Source: Heterostelium multicystogenum (lineage: Eukaryota > Evosea > Eumycetozoa > Acytosteliales > Acytosteliaceae). From it: 64,000 nt of DNA. Every line of letters starts with the position of its first letter. Positions within the stretch are counted from its first letter, which is position 1. The position numbers and the translations under genes were made by a program. This document shows positions 11,777 to 24,643 of this stretch, piece after piece. Below the pieces are notes generated by a model. It was given only the letters and a program-made list of their open reading frames with translations. It was not told the DNA's origin and did not search any database. The stretch is from assembly GCA_003667245.1 (NCBI GenBank), contig RCNN01000125.1:20057-84056 (forward strand), in the 5' to 3' direction.

Positions 11777-14186
11777 TTAGTTCTTAGTTAGTGCGGATTC
11801 ATGTAGCATGTCATAGGTTATGTCTTTAGGGAGCTGCTCGTGAATCCATTTCTTTGATTTCAAGACAGCACAGGAATAGATCTTTATCAACGATGGGTAT
11901 TTCTTGTTCCAGCTTGACAATGATTAAGACTGTCAACCAAAGATCCTGATTGATATTTTGGAAAGGACACTTTTACATTGTTGTAGGCTTTAGTGAGTCC
12001 ACTGAGTGACCAAGAGCCGTTGGCATTTTGCAACTTCATGATATCAAGCAAAGATTTTCTCAGCTTCAGATTGCTTGGCTCTTTGGGCATTGAATAGGTT
12101 GGAGGAATTGGCCTTGGACCAGCACTTGGCTTATTATTACTATTGTAGAAGCTATAGTTCTTATCAAAGAAGGAGGAACATATGCATATGGATCGCCTCC
12201 TCCACAACATGAGCCGGAAGACTTGTATTGACTTGAGTTATCAATAGAAAGCATTATTTTGGAGGAGTTCATCACCAGGTCGTCTGACTTTGAGCGATTG
12301 GCTTTTTGCAAGAGGTCAACACTTTCAAGGGAATCGTAGGTTATATCTTTATTCTCGGCAGTGACAATTAAGGATGTATACTTGGTCACCAGATTGTATT
12401 TCAAACCATAGTCAAGAATTGCTTCCCGGTGATTGGCACCGAATTTGAGCTCCTGGTGCTCAGATTAGAAACAATTGAGCTGGCGGTGATAGTATGTATC
12501 ATGGTACCGGTATTGTCTACCGATTGGAAATTGAGATCAATGGGGAACACCAGTTCTTCTCCAGTTGAGCTCGTACCTATCAGCTTCACGGTGTAAATGT
12601 GCTGAATAAATAGAGGAATTTGTCCACTTAGGTCTTCTTTGGCATCTATCCTTGAAATCAAAGCATAGAATGACAGCTTTTCATTGTTGTAAATGGGGCG
12701 AATGTGTTGAGATGATTGTATCACTCTAATTTCAGAGCCCCATTTCATTCTCAGGTTGTAGATCATTGGCTCTAGTGAGACGGCCAACAGTTCCAAGGCA
12801 TCGGATTCAAATGAGTTAGAATTTTTCATTGACAAACCTTGCTTGTCCACCAGCTACATTTGATAGTCTATTGCACAAGTCCTTATCGGGAGCTCCGATT
12901 CCAACAACAAATACTCTGGACGTAGAATTCTCCTTCTGGACATAGGAAATGAGCATTTCCTTTGAATAGACTTCGCCATCAGTCAGCACAAATATCTGTC
13001 GTGGATACTGATGGTCATAAGCCTGGGATAAGATATTTGTGAGAGGCTCGTACAGCTCAGTACCTCCCATATCAGCACGAACCTGCCCATCGATGTAGGT
13101 AGTAGCCAGTTTCATTGTGGTTTCGTCGTATATTCTAGAGGATTCAAAACATCTTCTCATGTCTCGATCCAAACCGAATTATGTTGAACTTGACAGTGGC
13201 GTAGGGCAGTGATCTTATAATGAAATGGAGTACATCTCTTGCCAGTTCAATTCTTCTACCTTGCATTGAGCCAGAGCAATCAATGAAAAAGATAAATTCA
13301 GCTCTTTGGTTCATTTTCAGCGAGTCCACCGATAGACTAGGTTTAAAATTAAGAGCAACGGCAAAGCTGTTGGGGTCAGCTGGGTTTGCCTCGATGTAGG
13401 CAGTTGGTTTGTCCGACTCGGCTAGTCTTAACATGAGAGTAACATTCATTGGCAATCCATAGTCTGTTTGAATTTTAATCAAAGTATTTGACATGTTATT
13501 ATTGTTGTTGTTGTCACTAGTCTTTGTTTCATCAATTTCTTCAAAACTATAGTGATCCAATCGAATAGCACCAAATTTGCTCTTCAAATTGAGTCTAATG
13601 TTGATGGTAGCGTCGTAGCTGCCGAGAGGGAACAGGAATCGATGTAAGCAGAATTGAAGATAGTTTTGGTGGTATCCAATGTCGAGATGATGGTGAATTT
13701 TATAACCATGGTTCCAAAATCCCCTTTAATATTTCCGAGAGCCACCTGGAAGAAACCGTTGTCGGTCTTTGAAGCGAGAAAAGCAGAGTTTCCAGCGGCC
13801 AGCGCATCATTGTACTGAGCAGCGGCATGGTTTTTCTCACTGACCTTGGCAACCAATTTCATATTGTTGTACTCCACCTCAAAAGCGCTGATTGCAGCAT
13901 AGGGAGGCAAAGGAATGATGTAGGCGGCCTCGTAGCTAGGTACCTCACCACTACCACTGCCACTCTCATTGCCTTGTAAGGCGGAGCGGTATGTCTGCTC
14001 GATAGTGGTTAGGGAGCAGGTGTCGGTGACGATCGCGTCAATTTTCATGGACTCCAAGTGGAAGAAAGAATCGCTTTTGGAAATGAGACCAATTCTCCTT
14101 CGGTTTGCAGCATCGGAGGATCTCTCCTCCATGTCTCTATAGAAACGATAGTAATTTGCATTGTATACAAGTGGATTCAAATCCAT
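11777..14186 (-). CDS. VIT + von Willebrand factor A domain protein
   Basis: The start is at 14186 (MDLNPLVYNANYY). The first ~200 residues form a VIT domain, with PSYEAAYIIPLPPYAAISAFEV and VSEKNHAAAQYNDALAAG. The VWA domain follows with a complete metal site: FIDCSGSM (DxSxS), GGTELYEPL (Thr) and VLTDGEVY (Asp). The C-terminal part has YNLVTKYTSLIVTAE, a Gly/Pro linker, and a helical end (LKSKKWIHEQLPKDI). The end was found by reading past the frame breaks to the stop at 11779-11777 (HESALTKN). The coding frame moves by one base about six times (near 13590, 13150, 12840, 12400, 12200 and 11930-11860), yet every domain element is present. I therefore treat it as one gene with sequence errors. 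Dictyostelids carry several cytosolic VIT/VWA proteins of unknown role; the metal site suggests divalent-ion-dependent protein binding. Confidence 0.8.
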
Positions 14187-15281
14187 ATTCCAACTGTAAT
14201 ATTAACTAACGGACCAATTATAAAAAAAAAAAAAACCAAACCAAATTATAAAAACAACCAAGTTTGACAGTTAATTGATTGCAAATAATATTTATAATAA
14301 AAGAGTATTATTGATTGATCAATAAAAAAGGATATACAAGTTTATGAATCAAAGATGGTGTTTTGGTGTGTCGACTGCAGTGAGGTCTTTAAATATTGGA
14401 GATAGTTAATTTGCTAGGTCACAAATAAACAACGTGGTGTGGTGTTGATTCTCAAATTTTTTACATAAAAATATTTCATTGAACCAATTATATATGTATG
14501 TGTCGCCTCATTGTAGATGAAAACCAAGAGAATCAATTTCTCAGATACTAAATTAGTTTAATATCTGGGAAAAGTATTGTTTCTTTCATTCCATTTCGTT
14601 GATTAAGTAATTTTCTAATTTTCTAGCTAGAAAGTAGTAATGAAGTATCACATAAGCAACGAATTATTAAATATATTAATGAATGATAGTGATACCACAT
14701 TGTAAGAGAAGTAAGATACAATCAGGCTTCACATAATATTTTTCAATTGATTTCTATCTATCTCTATCTATTTATTATATTTATGTATTATTATTACTCA
14801 AACAATATAAAAGTTAATAATAACTAATATTATAAGCAACTATAAAAAAATAAGTTTTAGAAAACTTAAACTATGAGAGGGTGGTGATCATTTGGCATTA
14901 TTATAAAAATTAGCTCCTTTTAGGGGGTTAGATTTCAGAGTTACATAACAGGAATCGATGCGCCATCTGACTGTTTTGTTTTTCCATAGAATCATATTTA
15001 TGGTTCCATGAGCTACCTGGAACTTTATTGTGTATAATCAATACAATCGATTAACTCTTTAAATTATAGGATTGATTCTTCAAATTGATTAAATTGTTAT
15101 TAATAAGCAAACTTTACATAATTTTTAAAGTCAGTCAATATTATTGTTAACAACAACAAGAACAACAACACCGAGTTAATAATAAATCTAAATAAAATTA
15201 GTCTAGTCTTGATTTCTTTGGAAATTAATCCTCCATTTTAGTAACCTCATTTCTCATTCAATATAACCAATATACATAAAA
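14187..15281. other. Intergenic between divergent genes
   Basis: Contains a 14-base A run at 14222-14235 just upstream of the VWA gene start, a TCTATC repeat near 14755, and otherwise AT-rich sequence. A less AT-rich patch at 14880-15010 matches no RNA family I know. The stretch must hold the promoters of the genes on both sides. Confidence 0.5.
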
Positions 15282-16186
15282 ATGGTAGTCGAGAGTGAAA
15301 TCCAACAAATACAACAACAGCCACAACAACCACAACCACAACAGCCACTGCAACAGCCGAGCGCTCCTCCCAGTAACAGTGTTGGGGTTACATCTTTATT
15401 GTCGAGTAGCATCAGCAATGGAACCGGTATCAATAGTGCACAACCTTTAAACAGTTGAACAGCACCTCCAGATCCAGCAATTTCTTCAGAGCGATCCAAA
15501 CTACCAACAGTATTTATTGTTCATGCAACACCAACAACAGATGCGAGAACAACAACAACAGATGCATCAGTTATACCAACAACAACCACAACAAATACCA
15601 CTACAGCCACAGGCTCCAGGCATGCCAATGGCTCCAATGCCAGGAATGATCCCACCACCACAACTAGCCCCACAACCACTTCCACAATATGCTGGCTATC
15701 CACCACTGGCCCCACAGCCAGTATACTTCCAGCAACCAATTCCCCAATTCGACAACGGTCCAACCATAGAGCAGAAAACCGAGTATTCAAAATTCACATC
15801 GGAGCATGTTCGTGTTGTCAACCAAACTGGCAGAACCATTTTCATTGCCTACAGCAGATATAAAGGAACCACCGTTGTTACATTGAGCAACGGCAATACA
15901 GAGAAGATTGGCGTAAATGAAATGACAGAGAAACTAGAGATCACCATTGGTATACCAATCGATCCACATAATATACATGGTCTCTGCAACATTGTAATGG
16001 AAAAACAAAGAATTAGACAAGGTTCAGTTGTAACAGTTAATGTAAGTTAGCAGCAAGCAACACCTGCCTCATCACACAAAACACCTATTAACCATCTTCA
16101 ATTTTCCAACCAAACAACAGAACCCAACACCAATTTCACAAGTTACCGATTTTACAGAAAGATATGCCACAAAGAAAAAGAAGTAA
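15282..16186 (+). CDS. Gln/Pro-rich protein with a small C-terminal beta-rich domain
   Basis: The ATG at 15282 gives MVVESEIQQIQQQPQQ, a Q/P-rich region. The frame ends in TGA at about 15457, and one base later the sequence reads EQHLQIQQFLQSDPNYQQYLL, so I assume a one-base error. A second Q/P/M-rich stretch (PQAPGMPMAPMPGMIPPP) leads to a compact C-terminal domain: EHVRVVNQTGRTIFIAYSRY, VVTLSNGNTEKIGVNE and LEITIGIPID, which looks beta-rich. A GTAAGT donor at 16042 and a CAACAG acceptor ending at 16120 define a 79-nt intron. The last exon gives NPTPISQVTDFTERYATKKKK. I do not recognise the domain. The basic tail and low-complexity N-terminus would fit an RNA- or chromatin-associated protein, but that is a guess. 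Confidence 0.62.
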
Positions 16187-16501
16187 ACCATCACATCACA
16201 TAATAACTAAACTTAATGATTTCAAACCAAACCAAACCAAACATTTGTAAAGATAGTACTACTCAAGAAAACAGATATATCAATTTTAAATCAAATACTT
16301 TCAAATAAAACTTAAAGTATATATTTAACCATTGACCATACTGGAATGGATCCTTTCCTAACCTATGCCATTGAAGCCGCTTCACTTTATTTTAATTTGT
16401 TTAAAAATTTAAATTTTTTTGAAAATATGAAATGAAGAACAATCAACACACATTCATGCTTTAAGTTGTTTAATTGATAGATAGAGGTTGATAAACTAGC
16501 A
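16187..16501. other. Intergenic, AT-rich
   Basis: Short region between two co-directional genes. No feature was recognised. Confidence 0.5.
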
Positions 16502-17863
16502 ATGGATTCTGGTGGATTCTTCCGTGTAGGTTACAATATATTATATTAAAGCAATGACCAATATTGCTAGGATTAGAAAGAATATAATCAATTACTGACT
16601 TATTTCATTTGATTCATCTACTGATTGAATAACTATTCAATATGACATTAGGGTACATCTGCAGAACAAGATAATAGATTCTCTGATAAAGAGAAGAAGT
16701 TGCTTAAAGGCAAGAAGTTCCCTCCTCATTTTTCTCAAAAAGTTGATATAACTAAAGTTAATTTACCTATTTTTAGAAAGTGGATTTCAAAAGAAATAGA
16801 AACCCTATTAACATACGATGATGAAGTATTAGTTGAATATATAAATAGTCTATTGGAAGGTGTAAGTATAATGTAACCATGTTACTACTGATATTATCAA
16901 CCAATATCATTGTTGTTGTTGTTCGTCAACTAATGAATGATTCGTGAATTATTAGGAATCACCTGACCCAAAGATTATTCAAATCAATATTACTGGATTT
17001 TTGGCAGATGACGCCGATAAGTTTATGGATAAACTATGGAGTCTGCTCCTAGAGGCACAGTCGTCACCTACTGGTGTACCAGAGGAGTTTTTGAAGGATC
17101 TTCAAATCATGTCTGACCAAGTAGCCGCTGATGAGAACAGAATCAAAGAAGGATTGGAGAGAGCAAAACAAAAAATGGAAACATGAGTAGAGTTGAAGAA
17201 GTGAACCAACAACAACAGCAGCAGCCTGCAACTACTTATGGACTCACAAAGAGAAAGGAAACAGAGGATGCAGTGAGCAACAGTGACAATGATATCAGTC
17301 AGCTCAAAGATAGAAAATACCGTAGATTCGACGTAGCCGAGAGACCCTCTGACAATACAGATAGCAGTAACAACAGCACAAATGGCAACGAAAATAATGG
17401 TCGTGTTTCCTCTACAGACCCCGAGAAATCATCAGAGAATGATAACAAGGACAAAGAAGAGAAAGATAGAGAAAGAGATAGAGAAAGAGAAAGAGAAAGA
17501 AGAGATGACAGATATCGTGGCTACGATAGAGACAGAAGGGACAGAGACTATGGCAGAGACAGAAGAGACTACCATGATGATTACGACCGAAGAGATCGTG
17601 ATAGAAGAGATTCCAGAGGAAGAGACTATGGTCGATACCGTGGCGACTACGACAGAGACAGAAGAGATTATCGTGATAGATATTACGATGAAAGAGACAG
17701 AAGCCGAAGCCGAAGCAGAAGCAGAGACAGAGGCAGAGATAGAAGCAGAGAAAGATACAGAGACAGCCGAGAAAGATACGACAGCAGAGAAAGAGGTAGA
17801 GACTATCGTAGAAGCAGCAGAAGCAGAAGTAGAGACAGATACAGAGAGTATGACAGAAGATAA
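16502..17863 (+). CDS. srrm1: SRRM1-like PWI-domain splicing factor with RS tail
   Basis: Three exons were rebuilt. Exon 1 (16502-16525) is MDSGGFFR. Exon 2 (16652-16861) begins GTSAEQDNRFSDKEKKLL, and exon 3 starts at 16956. The introns are 126 and 94 nt with GTAGGT and GTAAGT donors. The block GFFRGTSAEQDNRFS is almost identical to the start of animal SRRM1. It is followed by the PWI domain: ITKVNLPIFRKWISKEIETLL, ESPDPKIIQINITGFL and KFMDKLWSLLLEAQ. In exon 3 the frame ends after KQKMET at 17186. One base away, at an A6 run near 17170, the reading continues into a long Arg/Ser/Asp/Tyr-rich tail with repeated RDRRD and SRSRSR motifs up to 17863. SRRM1 binds exon-junction/spliceosome complexes and nucleic acid through PWI and promotes splicing in the nucleus. 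The first intron falls within the most conserved block, after only eight codons. Confidence 0.88.
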
Positions 17864-17981
17864 ATAAAGAATTCATCAAGCAATGATATTGTGTTATTTT
17901 AATTATTACAATGCTATTTATTTATTTGAGCTTGGTATTCACCAAGAGAATGTATATTGTGTTTCTATTTATACTTTATGT

Positions 17982-18919
17982 TTAGAATTTAGCGTTTAAT
18001 CTCTTGACAGTACCTTCAATAAGTCCAGATGGTTCCTCAACTGGTTGGAATGTAGTGTTTTCATTCTTGGTCTTAAGTTTTGCGAAATCAAAAGCAAATG
18101 CATGCTTGTTTGGTAATGATAAGTTAATTTCATCTAAAGTATTGGGTATTGGTTTTGTTATTAGCCACATGGTTTTGATTGTCCAAATTGATTAAAAATT
18201 AACATACCAATTTCTTTACATCTTTCAATGGCAGTTTTACCAATGAGGTAGAGTGTTTCTTGTACGGATTTAGAGTATTGGAGGGAGAAGATGTCGAATA
18301 CAGAGTTTCTGAATTCTTGGTAAATGGATGGGTAGTTGACATTTTCGGTGGTGTTGTAGGTCCACTCGGCAGTGACCATGGTGGCGAAGACTCTGTCTTT
18401 GGTCTCTGGAAGGGTAGTGTATTGGTCACGGAAGAAGTTTTCGAATCCACTTCCGGTGGTCTTCATGATCAAGAGATCTTGGATACCAGACTTAACTTGT
18501 GGCTGACGTCCACGCATTGAGACGACAGAGGCAGTGTGGATTTCACGAGCACGGACAAATGAGTGGTCGTGCTCCTTCTTTTCGTAGGTGGATTTCATAC
18601 GGTCCCATTGGTTTTCACGGAAGGTGGCATGGACATGTGATACCCAGGAGTAGGTTGCAAGGAAGTGCTTTCCAAGAATGATACCAAACTCTTCGGCGGA
18701 CTTGAAGCTCTCCTTCTGTGCCAAGAGGTAGACAGTGTTCTTGATGGAGTCGGTAGCAACGACCTTCTCGTTGTTTCCAGTCAAGTAGGTCTCTTCGAAT
18801 TGACCTTGCAACAAAACACAGCAGTCCAAATCAAAGACAGTGTGGTAGTCCTTATTCTTATTGACTTTCAATACTCTAACTCTAGCTTTACCATATCTAT
18901 TATCAATCAAAGTAGCCAT
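17982..18919 (-). CDS. uox: Urate oxidase (uricase)
   Basis: Two exons (18919-18208 and 18133-17982) with a 74-nt GTATGT...TTTAG intron give 287 residues, the usual size. Family signatures are NRYGKARVRVLKV (catalytic Lys at residue 11), VVATDSIKNTVY (Thr56), DRVFATMVTAEWTY, and LSLPNKHAFAFD with the third catalytic residue, His248. The enzyme oxidises urate to 5-hydroxyisourate in purine breakdown, without a cofactor. Animal and fungal uricases usually end in a peroxisomal SKL-type signal. This one ends LNAKF, which is not a canonical PTS1, and the N-terminus shows no PTS2. Location therefore cannot be assumed to be peroxisomal. The frame is intact, and the intron splits an Asp codon (ATTG/AT). 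Confidence 0.93.
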
Positions 18920-19607
18920 CCTTTCTATATATTATATATAATTTATATACTAAACTATTTAAAGTTATCTTACAGAATTAATATTAATGATTCCAAAATG
19001 CAAAACCTAAGATTATGAATATTTATAATGGTGTCTGGTACAATCAACACACAATAAAATCAATTGTTTTAAAATAATGATAATTTTTAAAAACAAACAA
19101 TAGAAAAACAACAACAAATATTAGGAAATTGATTTTAAATTTAATATTATAAATCAACACCATCCTCCTAATCAATACATACACCCCATTCCAATTACCA
19201 CAAAATTAAAACAACAACAATTGAATTTTTGGTGCTCATAAATATCTTAAAAAACTTTGAAAAAAACCACAAATTGAAGTGTAGTGGTGTTTGGAGCACG
19301 CCAAGCTGGAAATTGCCAATTTATTCGCCAATCTTATCTTATAGGACTCCCTAAAAAGAAATTTGGAAAAAGTAAAAAAGATTGATCGACTTGATCATCT
19401 TTTTACTTATGAATTTTCATTCCAAATTTTTGATGATGAAATTATTATTATTTTTATTTGTTTTAATTTTTTACTTTAACTTGTTACTATTATGGTAAGT
19501 AAGTTACTTGTATTGAATTGATTGGATTGGATTAGACTGGTTTAGTTGATTGTTTGGGTGTGGATAATGGGTCCATATATTGTGGCCATCTCACTTAAGG
19601 ATGATCA
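18920..19607. other. Intergenic, AT-rich
   Basis: Lies between the start of the uricase gene and the 3' end of the next gene on the same strand. No gene or RNA was recognised. GGATTGGATT-type repeats occur near 19520. Confidence 0.55.
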
Positions 19608-22600
19608 TCATAGTTTGTCATTGGATGTTCTGGAGGAGGATGAGTTGTATGAGCTGAGTCTTCTTGCCAGTTGTTGTTTAAGCACCCGGTGTCTGATGTA
19701 GAGCAACACTAGTGCCACTACAAACACTCCACCAACTGCCGAGCAGACAATGATGACGATCATCTTCCAGTTGCTGCTGGACGAGCACTCGTTGTTTGTG
19801 GCTGGTGAGATCAGCGCACTAAAGTTGGGGTCTATGATTATCGACGATCGGAATGGGGAGCTTTGGATGGCAGTCATATAGAGGAACTTGGAGCTGCTAG
19901 TGTTTTGTTGCTGCTCAGTGTAGAGTGGGTCGTTCTTGTCGAGTGCCACGACATTGCTCTTGACTATACGATTGTCCACAATCATGTTTTGTGCGAATTT
20001 GGCCGTGAGAGTCGATCCACCACTCTGGATTTGGTACCATGTCAACGAGCCAGCTTGGTTGGTTCCGCTGTTAGCCAGGGTGTCAGAGCTTTCGCAGTTG
20101 TACTCTGAGTTCTGGTCTGTTACCGACGAGTAGATAATCTGTAGAGTGTTGAGCGGCGATTCGAATGTCCAGTTGCCTATTTGGATGATGTATTTCATAG
20201 AGTTGGCCGCCATTTCAATGGTCTCTCCTGCAAAAACTACGTCTTGTCGTTCATAGTAGATGGTCATGTTAAGAGTCACAGTCACACTTTCATCATCGAA
20301 CTTTCCATTAAACAAGTAGCTGCTTGATGTGTTCTCACGGCGGTACCATTTAATTTTTAGCATTGGTATTGTCTTGATGTTGGTACCTTCTTGATTGATT
20401 TCGCGAAGATGTGAGATGGCAATCGAGAAGTTGAGTCCACCTCCAATAATTATGGTTCCACCATTACCGTCTGGAATCGGTGTCTTTGTGTTGTTGTTAC
20501 TGGGAGTAAGACAATCCAGACCTTCCCATTGCGAAGTGCAAACACAGAAACCAGTGGCATTATTACAAGTTCCACCGTTGTTACATACATGTCCACATGG
20601 TTGGCTCACGTTTATCTTTGTCAAGTAGGTAAATACATAGGCACCACCTTCAAGGGAATCGACAGTGACACTGACATATCCAATACCGTTGTTATTAAGT
20701 ACTGCTTTGTCTCCAAAGTTCTTGCATATGACTAGCGAAGAATTAACTAGGCCAACATCAGGGCAATTGACATCTCCAATCGATACGACTATGTTTTTGC
20801 TCGCAAAGTTATCACCTACGATGCTAACATCTCCACCTAGTTCCTTGTAGATTGGACTGGCATCCAACACAGATGGAGATTGGTATGAAAATTTGTAGAC
20901 ATTCGATGTAGATCCATCGATTTCAGCAGAAACATTCAGGTATCCTGTACCAGCCCCAATGATATACTCCACTAGATATGGCTGTCCAACAGTAGTTGGT
21001 ATTTGTATATAGTTGACATTATTCAAAAGCATTCCATTGATGTAGTATTTGGGATTGGTAGATTGGTTGTTGGCATTAGTTTGGCCAAAGAATTGACCTT
21101 CAATGGTTATGGCGCCTCCAGTTACGTGGGGCTTATTGGCAAAGGTGATAACAGGCAGAAGTTTAATATTGAATGTATTGGATGCTTGGCCACCAACCTG
21201 GACATAGTAGTTTCCGTTTCTGAATTTCGGTGTAAGCTCAATGGTTAGATGAAGATGGTCAATAGATGAAATTACAGCTGCTATTTCCTCTCCAGATTCC
21301 GCCAGAATACGGACTGAATTTGGGAATATGCCAAAGTTGGTACCGTAGATATCGATGTGAGTATCATTTATCAGGGTATTGGTGATAGTTGGTTTTTGAT
21401 ATGTATAACGGAAGATATAGATTTGATATCCAACATACAAGTTGGCAGTTAAATCTTTGCCAACTCCGGCTGGAATCATTGCAAACATTCGTGTGTAAGT
21501 GCTGTTGACGATAGTGAGTGTAGATTCACCCAATTCTAATGTAAGTTTTGAAATGTTGGGGAAGAAATCAGTTCCATCAAAAACAGTTAGACCACCAGAA
21601 GTTGGTTGCTGCAAAGGATACCAAGATGTAATGATGGGTTTGTTATATTGGTATCGAAGATTCATGGCTGCATTGGTTCTTTTTGTATTTCGAATGGTAA
21701 TGGGAATTTCAGATAATAATCCAACTCCAGCTGGCAAATTGATATCAGCAGTACCATATAATATATTAATTTTGCTTGAAAGTGTCACACCATTGGAGGT
21801 AATAGTAACAGGATCGGTATCTACCGCAGTTCCAAAGTTATTCAACCTGACTTTAATACTGGATCCCGCTGTGGGAATCATATATAAAAAGTCAGAAGGA
21901 GTTGTAGAAAATACTATAGATTGATACAGATTGGTTAGTATGATGATATTATAGGTTCTTGGGATATGGTTTAACTTACCTGAAAGTTGTCCATAGATTA
22001 CTAAGAAGTTTGCATATGCATTTGGTAAGTCAATACTGTTAATTGTGTGAATGGCAGCTGCTGAATCCAAGCTGAATCTAGAGTCACCCGTTATACCAGC
22101 GGTTGATAATGTATTGGTGTAATATACAGATTGATCTTGACCAATGCTCTCCCCAACTAGATTTTGGAATTTATTGGTTGCAATTGAATAGTTCACAGGC
22201 TGCCATATATTAAAGGATGTCCCACTATAGGAGGTAAAGTCTTTAGTAACGTTGTTAAATAATATCTGGTTAGGTACAACACCAAGTACCCCTTGTAATC
22301 CTTCCATATGAGAGAATGAAGCAATATTCTGGGCATTAATATAGGATACACTTGCTTTGAAAACAGAGTAAAAGAATTTTATCTGGTTTATGCTCTAAAA
22401 GAGAAATCATAGTTAGTATTGCTTCAAACAAATCTATATGGATGATTTCGATAGTTACGTAAAGGAGCTCTATAGAATGTTGTAGTTACTCCACCTGCAG
22501 TAATGGCGAGTGGAAAGAATTTACCAAGACTTTGGGCATTGATGGTGAATACGGCTGAGTTTCCTTTAATGGAGTTAATAAAATTCAAATCTATATTTGA

Positions 22601-23604
22601 AGAGACCAGCTTGAAAGTAAGATCCAAGAATCCAGTAGTTTTGTTTACCATAATATTCTTTCCACTGATGGTTAATTGTCCATCATCAAAAAAGGTAACA
22701 TTAATTGAAGATATCCAAGGTGCTATTGTAATAATAATCAATTAGAATCAGGAGTATAGGGTGAAGTGTTGGATTATAGAAACTTACGTTCTATTGTAGA
22801 GATAATATTGTAGGTAGATTGTCCACTGGTTAGTTTAATTTTATACAGAGCTGGTCTGAAATCAGAAGTGTTGCAGTAAGCTGAGGTGTTGGAAATCATA
22901 GCAAAGGAATTACAAGAAAAAGTGATTGTAGAATCGGTTGCTGAAACAAAACTTGCTTTTAAGTTTGGTATTAAGCTAGGTTGAAGATTACTAATGATGA
23001 CCTTTTGATCAGATCTACTTAAAAGACTGACATATGGATCAGTATCACCTCCCCACTCACAAACATAGTTCAATTGAGTACTAGGCAGTTCAGGGATATA
23101 TTTAGGGTTGCCGGAAGCAATTTGTACTGACAAGCTACTTAAAGTTGGATCGAAGACAGGATCTTGGAAAACACAATAAGTAAAACATTGATCGGTCAAC
23201 GTATTATATAGATTTAAATTCTTCTCAGGTCCGTTGGAGTAGGTCCAAATTGGCTCTAAGATATTGGTGTCAGCTAGCTCAGCACCAATCCAATAACTCT
23301 TGCCATTGACCACGATACCTTGAGTAATTAAATATTTCAATTCCTCTTGAAAAGTAATGGTTGCCAAGTATCTACAAAGAAGCCATTAAGAAATTAGCAT
23401 TGGAATTAATGATTCCGAAATAATAGAATATTACCCTCTGGTTCCATTGTATATTATATTGTTACACAGTGTCTTGGCATCATTAAAAGTTGATATACCA
23501 GTAAAGGATTGATAATAATGACTATTCATGTCATATTTAGCAGGAGTTTGACACTCTATTAAATTTACAAACAGTATAATTACAATGATAATTTTAAATT
23601 CCAT
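19608..23604 (-). CDS. comC-like membrane protein: C-type lectin + IPT/TIG repeats + EGF + TM
   Basis: The start at 23604 gives a signal peptide (MEFKIIIVIILFVNLIECQ). A C-type lectin-like domain follows across the first intron: FNDAKTLCNN, GYLATITFQEEL, YWIGAELADT, WTYSNGPEK, YVCEWGG. About seven IPT/TIG-type beta modules come next, with phrases such as LTISGKNIMVNKTTG, GLTVFDGTDFF, AITIEGQFFG and DVSIVGDNFASK. One EGF repeat follows (CGHVCNNGGTCNNATGFCVC), then a beta-rich region, one membrane helix (IVIIVCSAVGGVFVVALVLLYI) and a short basic/Ser tail. Introns are at 23434-23372, 22787-22723 and 22458-22395. The first two join in frame; the third leaves one base too many, so there is a one-base error or another junction there. 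The last exon is intact for over 900 codons. Total length is about 1268 residues. Dictyostelid ComC-type proteins share this domain set. Cell-surface recognition is inferred. Confidence 0.82.
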
Positions 23605-24643
23605 GTTTATTATTAATAATAATATATTATACAAAAATAATATACAAGTTAATATATGAGTATTAATAAACTAATAATCTGGATTTCCAAATTATTAGAA
23701 TTTATTATTTACAGCTGGGATATAAATAATATATAGATATTAGTTTATAACAATTATATGTATATTTACAACAATGAGAAAAAATGATTTCAATATGTAC
23801 AAAAAATAGAAGAATGTCAGAATCAATTCCTAGGTTCCTTGAGTACAATGGTTAATTATTTTGTTATATTTAGAAAAAAAAAATGTAGTAAATCATATGA
23901 TTAATATTGTTGTTGTGCAATCATTAATCAGAAATGGGAAACACACACACAATGGATATATATATTGGGTACAACCATTCCTCGCACCCTAAAATCTAGA
24001 ATGATGACCTTTTTTTTGACAAAGACCGATGTGCACCACTCTTTTAGGAAGAAAAACACATCAAAGATAGATTTAAAATCGAAAGAAATCAATTAATGAG
24101 AAAAAATTGAAACTATCGTACATTGCACTTAATGGGACGGGATCCCTTTGGGCAAAGGGGTTACATTTAACAATGCAGCACATTAAATTACCATAGACCT
24201 GAAATCCGTTTACAATTTTCAAATACTGAAGATCTTCAATCTCCTATGGAATAAAGCAAATTGTGATTTGTTTTGAGTTGCAAAGAATTGGTTGCAGTGG
24301 TGGTGGGGGTATTTGCCAGTTCAATGTTTAAGTAGTTTGGTGGGATAGCATTGATCAAAACCACCAATTTCTTGATTTTGCATTGAAAAATGGGCGAAAT
24401 GTTGGACCAACATTTGCTAGCCCGTAAATCTAAAAATATGTTTTTGAGAACATAGCAAATCAACAGGCACACAACCACTGCCTGATCATCCATTAACAGT
24501 CAATGTGTTTTCACATAATTTATTAGTCGAGAAGTGCGAGCTCAGTGCATTCTTTTATAAAAGTGGCTTAGGATATCCTATAGTTGGATGATGGATTGAT
24601 TGATTAATTGATTGATTAAAAATGGATTATTATATTAATTAAA
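23605..24643. other. Intergenic, AT-rich
   Basis: No convincing gene. An 85-codon open frame on the minus strand (24493-24236) has no recognisable pattern. A less AT-rich patch at 24120-24210 contains GGGACGGGATCCC-type sequence of unknown meaning. Confidence 0.5.

Noticed and set aside
17382..17879. Alternative frames on both strands rich in E/T or C/F across the SRRM1 tail
   Set aside because: They are shadows of the RDRE/RS codon repeats; only the RS reading continues from the PWI domain.
24236..24493. 85-codon minus-strand frame
   Set aside because: A possible hydrophobic start but no recognisable domain, no neighbouring exon and no composition change.
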